Assembly (NCBI GenBank): GCA_025093985.1
Contig: JACAAK010000012.1
Location: 124,001 to 188,000, forward strand
Length of the DNA stretch: 64,000 nt
Direction: 5' to 3'
DNA from: Calvatia gigantea
Taxonomy: Eukaryota > Basidiomycota > Agaricomycetes > Agaricales > Lycoperdaceae
A program made the position numbers and the translations under genes. Position 1 is the stretch's first letter, and the number at the start of each line of letters is the position of its first letter. Under the pieces are notes generated by a model. That model was not told the origin of the DNA, did not search any database, and was given only the letters and a program-made list of their open reading frames with translations. This document shows, one piece after another, positions 56,700 to 64,000 of the stretch.

Positions 56700-58084
56700 A
56701 AGACAAAGGTCAGGCGAACAAGTTCATGTCTTCGAATGAACGCGAGTCTAATTTTCTCACGGGTTGCTTCGACAATGATACGACTTATTTCCTCTGAGTC
56801 TCTACGATACGTATATCGGACCTGACTAGTCCTGACTTATAGGCCCTTCTGCTGCTGAGCGTTGCACCTGTGTCTACATTGGTGGCCACCACAGTGCCGA
56901 AACAGATATTCACAACGGCACTGGATCAGCACCAATTAATATTTTAATATTTCAATGACCGACCTGTGATTGTTGCCACCTTCCGGAGGAAGCGTAAATG
57001 GGTCAATAGTCCCTCACGCCTCGTTCTGCTAACCAAAACCTCACTCTGCTGACCCGATCGGTGAGCAGGAAGTACAGTTTCGTCGCGTTTCCATCTCCTA
57101 AAAAATCATCCACGCTGGGAATCGTTGCGGGCAAATCGGACAAATAATGATCACAAGAATTGTGAGAATTAGGAGGTGCATTGGTGAGGCGTCGAACACT
57201 GGGGTCGACTTTGACATTGAGTAATTCGTGGACGAGAAAATGGGGGGGGGGGAGGAAAGGAGAGTCGGGAGGGGCTGATATCGTTTACGTTATGCTTGCC
57301 TCCCCAGGGGAACATAGATCAGTTTTGTTCTGGTAAACACAAGTTGAGCCATCCATGCAGTCTGTGGATTGCGAATGCAAGTAATAAGGACAGGTTACGC
57401 TTAACCTGGGGGAATTGACACCCACGTGTTAGTTTATTCCACCACGCTGCTAGCAGATACTACGGCGGCGACTTGGGAGACAGAGACAGCAGGTGTAATC
57501 AAGCTAGCTGAGAGCTTTAATATGTTCCTCACGTTCACTCAGCGTTACAACTTGCTGCCTTTTCCGCTGAAGAATATGGTCAGCCTGTGTTTGTGCGACG
57601 TTCCTCCGATTTCTCAGCAGTGTCGGACATGTTACAATTGAGGAAAAACATATCAGTTCTGTACGGAAAGAAGAGCTTATCGCATTTATCAGGAACCATT
57701 CTTGGCCCTTCACGGGGAAATCATGATAACAAAATCTCGTCATATCCACCCACAGGAACTCATTGTGGATCCGCGCCAGCCCCTTGCTCTACAGACGGTA
57801 ATTATATTGCCAGATTGTCCATGAGTCGACGTGAATTCATTCCTTCCTCTATCGTGTCACTTGATCAAAACAGGTCAGTACCCCGCCGCTATACCATTCT
57901 TTCTGGAATCGCTCGCGGCTAGGTGACCAAACCATGTCAGAACGGAATACAAGCGAGGACAGGGGTTTACACGAACCATATATAATGTCGCCTTTCTGGA
58001 CAACGACTTGAACGACGGCCGCCACTCTATCAGTGTCAAAAACTATTGAGATCTCAGCATTTCGAACGGGTCTGTCTTGGAGGA
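56700..58084. other. No secure gene; possible coding remnants at 57426-57922 (+)
   Basis: Two overlapping plus-strand frames (VPHVHSALQLAAFSAEEYGQ then VFVRRSSDFSAVSDMLQLRK; and IEEKHISSVRKEELIAFIRN in another frame) have a composition that looks like real protein broken by frame changes, but I recognise no family. A homopolymer of 11 G lies near 57243. The rest shows nothing. Confidence 0.3.
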
Positions 58085-60202
58085 CTACCCACTAGTAACG
58101 TTATGGCCTAATTGCCGCAAGGAATCAAGTGTTTCAGACGGGTAAATGTCATCTACATCCAGGATCAAGGGGTAAAGTTGATCGTGCAGACGGCCAAATT
58201 CTACTGCTTCGCTTGCATCAAGGCCCCAGTCAAGGTTCAGGAGCACCTGAAGCACGGAGCCGAATATCCGGGATCCGCCAGAACCTCCGATAGCTGCATA
58301 GAATGATCCGTCAGAATTTTCAATGATGGATGGTACAGTTGACGACAGCGGCCTCTTTCCAGGCTCCGGATAATTGTCTGGAGGCGGCCCACTGATTAGT
58401 TTTGGAATCGTAAGAGGTGCGGTGACTGACATGGGGAAGGCCATAACCCATTTTCATTGGGTGTACCAGGTATGGAGAAATCGTACATTTCGTTGTTCAA
58501 GATCACGCCAGTAACCGGGTCTAATACTTTGGAACCAAAGACCCCACCGACAGTCGAGGTAATCGAGACAGCTATTCCATTTCGGTCCACAATCGAGGTA
58601 TGGGTCTGGTGTGAACTATCATGAGTAAATATAATTTTGAATCAGTGCAACGGATCGTACAGTCCCGTGGTCCGGCAGAATATCATATTCGGGGTTATAG
58701 TATTCTGGCGGGTGGGTGGTATCCTTGTTGATCTGTAAGATCTTGAGGCGGAGGAGATATAGTATGCGACTCACGTCGGTAATATTAGCGTAGAGCTCGG
58801 ACGCGTATTTCTTGGTCATTATCCTTTCAATACGCTCAAAATCGTCATCAGATACAGGATCGCACATACGCGTCCTGGTGAAGGTGTTAGAAGGTAAGAT
58901 TCCAGACTTTAAGTAAGAAATATACCGTGAAGCGAAAGCGAATTTCAGTGTTTCCACCATTCGGTGTACGTTAAGCGCTGTCCTTTCACCCAAATCATAA
59001 TTCTCTAAGACATTCAACATCTGCAGAAGAACTACCAAGTTCATTTTGTTCAACTAATGCGAATAATGAGAATCGAGTAAGGGAACATACGGGGTCCAGC
59101 TGCAGGTGCAGGAGTAGTGTATATCTTCCGCCCGCGATAACTTCCTTCCAGGGCCTTTTCCACATGGATGCGATAATTATTAAAGTCTTTGTGAGACAGT
59201 ATTCCACCGGTTTGCCCGACTTTCTTTATAAGTGCGTCAGCAATGGGACCCTTAAAGCCCTACGAGTGAGCAACGGATCTACAACGAGAGGCAGTGGTAT
59301 GCCCGACCTTGTAAAAGGCATCCGCGCCTTGTTCAGCGATGACCGACAGCGTCCGAGCGAGGTTAGCGCGACAAATTTCATCCCCTTCCTCCAGCAAAAT
59401 CCCTCGTGGTGCAAAAATGGCTCGCCAGTCTGCATTATTCAGCATGAGAGAGGAAGACATCTGGAGTAGGTATATCAACCAACGGGATCCCAGGATGGTG
59501 AGGAAGCTTACCTGGATACGCCTTGCTAATTCCCTCTGAACACGCCACCCAGCAGCGAGCTTTGCATTAGGCTCCACTAAACGCTTCCAAGGAATTGATC
59601 CCCATCTGCGATGAGCCTCTTCTAATCCCCGCAGTTCCCCGGGCACACCGACGGCTAGTCCACCGGTTCGAGATGCTGAAGGGTGGTCCTTATACATCGT
59701 GTTATTAGATAATGCTGGTGCCGTTTCTCGGAAATTGATCGTCCAAACTTCTGAGGATTCTCCTAATAGGTTTGGTGGGATCCGGACAGCCATGAATCCG
59801 CCTCCCCCAATTCCTGACCTGCGACAGTGTGAGTTTTGTTAAAAAGGTTCACACTACCGGAACCCACGAAAACATGTTCACCACTCCGGCACAAAGAGTG
59901 GTGCTGATAGCTGCATCGACTGCATTTCCGCCCTGCCGCAACGTATCCACACCCATCTTTGAGCATAACTCGTTCTCCGAAGCAACAGCACCCCTGTGCG
60001 CTTTAATAAGATATGCTGGATTCCTTGCGTCTTGAAAAGTAGGGGGGGCGGCCAAATACTGGCGAGTCACTTCCCGGAATGGAGGAGACCACCAACACGT
60101 GAGTGTAACCAACCCCAGGATAATGATGCTGCATATTATACGGTCATTCCGTTCGCGGATAGTCCCCGAATTTCCGTTTGAATTGTGGTCTGGTGAGCCC
60201 AT
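58085..60202 (-). CDS. Gamma-glutamyltransferase
   Basis: Nine exons (60202-59868, 59818-59512, 59460-59308, 59250-59091, 59031-58926, 58874-58775, 58732-58661, 58605-58431, 58377-58085) join to 567 codons with every phase consistent and all introns GT-AG, 41-59 nt. GGT cleaves the gamma-glutamyl bond of glutathione and transfers or hydrolyses it, outside the cytosol. A short basic N-terminus and one membrane span (about 22-38, IICSIIILGLVTLTCWW) make it a type II anchored protein. HRGAVASE, GGNAVDAA and SGIGGGGFM identify the large subunit. DHG-TTHTSIVD carries the nucleophile Thr411, where self-cleavage yields the small subunit (411-566) with YNYPEPGKRPLSS and GGSGGSRI. No break is seen. 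The start at ATG 60202 replaces a longer frame lacking ATG. At 59259/59250 two acceptors nine bases apart are both in frame; I chose the one matching the family. Confidence 0.92.
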
Positions 60203-61179
60203 GGATGGAGAGTCCAAGTTGAACGTTGAGTTGTGGTCTTCTGCGCTACCAATGGGGCACCTGTGCGGGAGCGATTTAAGTAAGGTCCATGTTATTGAAG
60301 GACGTAGAGCTGCGACGGCTTCCGTAGAAGTCGTGGCTGATTTGAACCATCCGAACTTGGCGCTGACAGACAGTCTAGCGGCCGGCCCCTGTCACATGCT
60401 GATGGAAGTGAGGTAGCGTGAGAAAATCTGGGTGAGCTCGTAACTTGGTTATTTGCTGGGGGTCCTCCCGATGCTATGAATAACCCATCGGGAGCAGGTA
60501 GCTGTTATTAACCGGTGAATAATGGTTTTTCGCACTGCGAGAAAGTGATTACCTAGCTTGAGTCTCGTTACCGTATGAGCCCTATACGTTATCCTAACTA
60601 ACACTGTCGTCTTCGGAGGTGTCCTAACCCATCGTTGAAATTATTAGGATCATCCCCAAAACACAACAAAACCCGGGAGCACCGCTATCCGGAATTCTAT
60701 CCCAGGGAGTGCGGCCGGCGTGGGCACGCCTCCGGCGCACACTTGGGTTAATCACGACCCTTATCACCAACAGGTGACAACTTAAGAAGTTGTCGAGGTG
60801 GACGCTGGGTCAAGTATGCCTATACTGGTTGGCCGCGGGTCACCTCGGAAGGGAGAACCCAACGTAATAGTAGTGATCGGGATTGAAAACGCCAATGACG
60901 CTTCGTCCACTTTTTAGTTTATAATCTTGCCGATTGCCGTCGATGTTCGGTGACCGAGTTACACGTCTTCGCATGAACAACATCGCAGACGGACGAGAGA
61001 CATCTCGAATCGGGGTTGTCAAATTTAAAATACCAGATTTATTGGCCTGGAAATTAATGTTAAACTGACAAAGGATGGGCGAGAATGCGGGATTAAAGAG
61101 AGGTACATAAGCTATGGAAACAAAATCAAATATCCATTTTGTGAAATTAAAACTTGCACAAAGATCTATGAACCATACA
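60203..61179. other. Intergenic; duplicated segment
   Basis: No gene seen. From about 60650 to 60840 it matches segments near 34650-34790 and 51850-51960 (AACCCGGGAGC, ATCACGACCCTTATCACCAAC), and from about 60840 the 3' flank of F-box units. Confidence 0.5.
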
Positions 61180-62826
61180 TCAAGCGGAGGTCACGGATTC
61201 CATCCTCTCCTCCCTCAACTCCAACAAGATTCCCTGGCACCCTGCTAGCTCCGCTCCACTGAAAGACGTATATGGATTTCCACTCATGAAATCCAGCTTC
61301 TCCAAGCTGGGAAACAACAGGTACAGGTACTCCATAACCACACGTTTCTCCGCTGTTATAACCATGAGGGTTTGATTCTGACCGCGATCGCGGCTAAAGA
61401 GCAGACTGCGCAGGCGGGACCTACACCCTTGGTTCGTGGCATATGTCTCTACCGATTCCTGCACCTTGGGGATATCGTCGAGGAGACGACAAAGTGGTAG
61501 TTGTACATAGAGATCTTCTAAACACTGGTGGTTCGAGGATACAGCGAGGGTTGGTAAGGGATCAAATTCAGTCTTTGAGTATATTTTAAAGGAGCATAGG
61601 TTTGGCCAAGATTGTGCAAAGGCCTGGAGGTGAGACGGGGTGAGATTGTGTGTGTAAGCCGCCAGGAGAAACACCCGGAGCGGGAGAGGTGATAGCGATG
61701 CAAGGTGTTTGAGCTCCAAGAGATTTCCACCACTAATACCAGCAGGGTAATAGACCCATAGATTAAGTGCACGTGTATTTGGGCAACTTGACTCAAGGCC
61801 TTCAAAACTCGGAATTTGGGCGTTCATCGTAATAATCACCTCAGTCACAGAGGGGAATACACAATTACGGAACAGTTCACGGAGTGTTGTTGGTTCGGAT
61901 TTGATTTCAATCCTCTGAAAGCTGGTGTGGCGGAGCCGATCTTCGTCCATAGAATGCGGGAATGCAGCGAGGTTTCAGGTGAACAAGTGCAGAGAAGGGA
62001 GCGAAGCGAGGAATTGAACAACAGTGAGAGACGGCTTCGGCTGGGGAGTGCGATCAAGGGGGAACTTCGCAGATTGCAAGTTTTTGCATGACGTGATTGT
62101 TTCAGGGACGCAGGAGACAAGATGTCCGAAATATGTAAATTCTTCCAGGTCGCAACCGCGGACCTTGGCGAGATTGGGAATCGTTAACACAACACTGAGT
62201 TTTGGCGGACGTTCACTATTGATCAGGAGGACCTTTATCGATGGGGATAGGAGAGGTATTAAGTATTCATTGCGATCACAGATGAGGAAGTCAATATCCA
62301 GACATCGGAGGTTCGGAAGCGGTGGTCCGTACAAGTCGAGACTGGCGGAGAGGATGGGCCATATGGGTTTTTCTGTGGATAAAACTTCGGTCCGGACCAA
62401 GGCGAGCTTCCTGATCTGCGCTAGGTATTCGAGCGCACGCTTACAGGCAGGATGGGGCAATGGTTTGTTCAACACCTGATTGGCACCTGGTTTTAGTTCT
62501 GTTTCAAACGCCGCGCAGAAGTTGAGAAAGATTCACCCAGTTTCCGATTAGGGATGAAGTGGAAGAATCTTCGTCATCACTGCCGGTGTCTCCTGTGTCG
62601 CTTTCAAGGTCGTTGACGTACGCCAAAAACGGCTCTTTTGGCGAGGGGGCAAGGGAATTGATCAGACACAATCGTCAGAATGGTTTTGCCATTCCGCCAG
62701 ATAGTATCCAGGGCAAAGGTTGGAGAGGTAACGTGATGTAACAGCAAGGGAGCGTAGAGTCTGTTTATCCTCCGGGTATTCGAAGTAGTTGATGACCTCA
62801 TGCCAGATGTCGAGATCTAAGGGCAT
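61180..62826 (-). pseudogene. F-box/LRR gene copy G
   Basis: ATG at 62826 (MPLDLDIWHEVINYFEYPEDKQ) opens an F-box; a frame break around 62715 (SNLCPGYYLAEW where paralogues read SNLALDTIW) and another near 62650 follow. The intron (GTGAAT donor near 62540, acceptor CAATCAG near 62477) leads into exon 2, LNKPLPHPACKRALEYLAQIR, open to about 61975, where a further shift separates it from the long final frame 61950-61180 (ELFRNCVFPSVTEVIITMN to the terminal REERMESV). About 95% of the family length is present, so decay is recent. Confidence 0.82.
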
Positions 62827-62829
62827 TGT

Positions 62830-63825
62830 GGTGGTAGAACGGAAGAACGGCTGGGATAGCCACCACCTGAGGTCGGTCCGGCATCTGCCTAGCTACTGTG
62901 GACCTTTTTTGCACCTACTACCGTTTTTAGCCAGCGAACACAGAAATCCACGTCCCAAAAGGCACCGTCTGTTGGAAATTTGAAATAATGACCTTTACTT
63001 ACCATGGTGCGGAAGAGAAGTAACAGGGACCATATTCACCCACTGTTGCGAAAAATCTTGTGCTAAATTCTTCAAGTGCAAGATAGGAGATGCGACGATG
63101 ATAGCAGATATGGGTCATATGCGTTGGAGTATACGACGTTGCAGACATACTGAGAGGTACTTGGTTAGGATTGGTCACACCACAAATTTGATTTACTTGT
63201 TGGCCTCAACACTTGTACCAAACTTACAAAAGAGGACAAGAATGCGGGATAAGAGAAAGGATGCGTGAGTCATATGTAGTCAACAATTGCAGATGAGTGG
63301 GCCGAAGATGAGGAGGGGTTTTTGAGGGATTGTGGCGTACGCTTTGCGAAGGAGGTACCGGAATTTCGGAGGTTGCTCTTCCCGCTCTTCCCCCCATCAC
63401 CTAATTGTTGCTGCCAGGGTTGCTCCCCACCGGCGGGAGAAGGAACACGAACAGTTAGAGTAGGTCGTTGGTGCAAATACTGGCTCAAGTGTACCGCCCG
63501 TACGAGTCTCAGCTCCCAGGAGTGCGACGTAGATAAGGTACAATAAGTGTTCCCCTTAGTAAACTGAACGACAAGAATCATTGAGAGAGGTCAATGAATT
63601 TAGGTGTACAACTGGGTTTGGTCCTATGAAAAAATCTCTTGGTTATGGCGTTCACACCGATTTTGATGTCCACATTGAATTTACAAAAAACGGACAAGAG
63701 TAAAGGATGAAATGGCTGAGATACCTGAATCATGCACAGGGTTGACAACGTTGGACGGAACCCACAAAAGGTCGACAATCCCATTGAAATTAAACCTGTC
63801 GAGAAAGCCTACAAATTGTACTACA
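62830..63825. other. Intergenic; 3' flank of F-box copy H
   Basis: No gene seen. 63050-63270 resembles 30090-30420 downstream of copy B, and 63640-63720 repeats a shorter piece of the same flank, so the unit boundary was duplicated more than once. Confidence 0.5.
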
Positions 63826-64000
63826 TCAAGTCGAGTCTGCAGGTTCCAACCTCTCCTTCCTCAACTCCAACAAGATCTCCTGGAACTCTGATACCTCAGC
63901 TCCACGGAAGGGATGGGATGAATGTATCCATAATTCCAGCTTCTGCAAGCAGGGGAATAGCAGGTACAGATGTTCCACGAGCCTACATTTCTGCGCTGTC
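63826..64000 (-). CDS. F-box/LRR gene copy H, C-terminal end (cut by window edge)
   Basis: The last 57 codons and stop TGA (63828-63826): AQKCRLVEHLYLLFPCLQKL, then a final EFQEILLELRKERLEP helix, matching the end of copy E. Only the end lies in the window, so intactness of the gene cannot be judged. It shows the array continues to the right. Confidence 0.8.
   Translation of the reverse strand, partial: TAQKCRLVEHLYLLFPCLQKLELWIHSSHPFRGAEVSEFQEILLELRKERLEPADST

Noticed and set aside
1..64000. CRISPR array, rRNA or tRNA genes
   Set aside because: Read for regular spaced repeats and cloverleaf-like segments; none found. The tRNA-like words next to copia LTRs are primer-binding sites.

Overview
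The window looks like nuclear DNA of a basidiomycete fungus, most likely an agaricomycete. The evidence is short (about 45-60 nt) GT-AG introns, chromodomain Ty3/gypsy elements, Ty1/copia elements, F-box/leucine-rich-repeat genes and relics of a Ste6-type ABC exporter. No bacterial operons, rRNA, tRNA or CRISPR were seen. The genus cannot be named from the sequence.

Five complete LTR retrotransposons, each with a perfect 5-bp target-site duplication (TSD), fill about 60% of the window. Gypsy A (2261-19623, minus, TSD GTTGT) sits inside an F-box gene and is itself interrupted by Copia A (4161-10973, minus, TSD TCGGC). Copia A has identical LTRs and an intact 1923-codon polyprotein. Gypsy B (21445-29149, plus, TSD CCACG) carries a spliced antisense gene between pol and the 3' LTR, and a textbook -1 frameshift signal between gag and pol. 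Copia B (37193-49704, plus, TSD GATAT) is interrupted by Copia C (40546-48088, minus, TSD GATTC), an older relative of Copia A.

The host sequence between the elements is mostly a decaying array of one F-box/LRR gene family. There are eight copies, all on the minus strand, from 1.8 kb to the right edge. They are co-duplicated with broken pieces of a Ste6-like ABC transporter (32.6-34.6, 49.9-51.1 and 54.5-55.2 kb). Only the copy at 52.3-53.9 kb is close to intact, and it is off frame by one base in a run of ten G. The one clearly intact host gene is a nine-exon gamma-glutamyltransferase at 58085-60202. Three noncoding islands rich in GGGTACGGGT-type repeats are scattered through the array.

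The points most worth following up are: (1) the antisense Zn2Cys6-like gene inside Gypsy B; (2) a 920-codon accessory ORF downstream of pol in Gypsy A, open while gag-pol is riddled with stops; (3) the Gypsy B slippery site plus stem-loop; (4) a strong CpG-transition signature, with 13 of 14 differences between paired LTRs, most nonsense codons (TGA), and the same integrase catalytic Asp lost in both gypsy elements.
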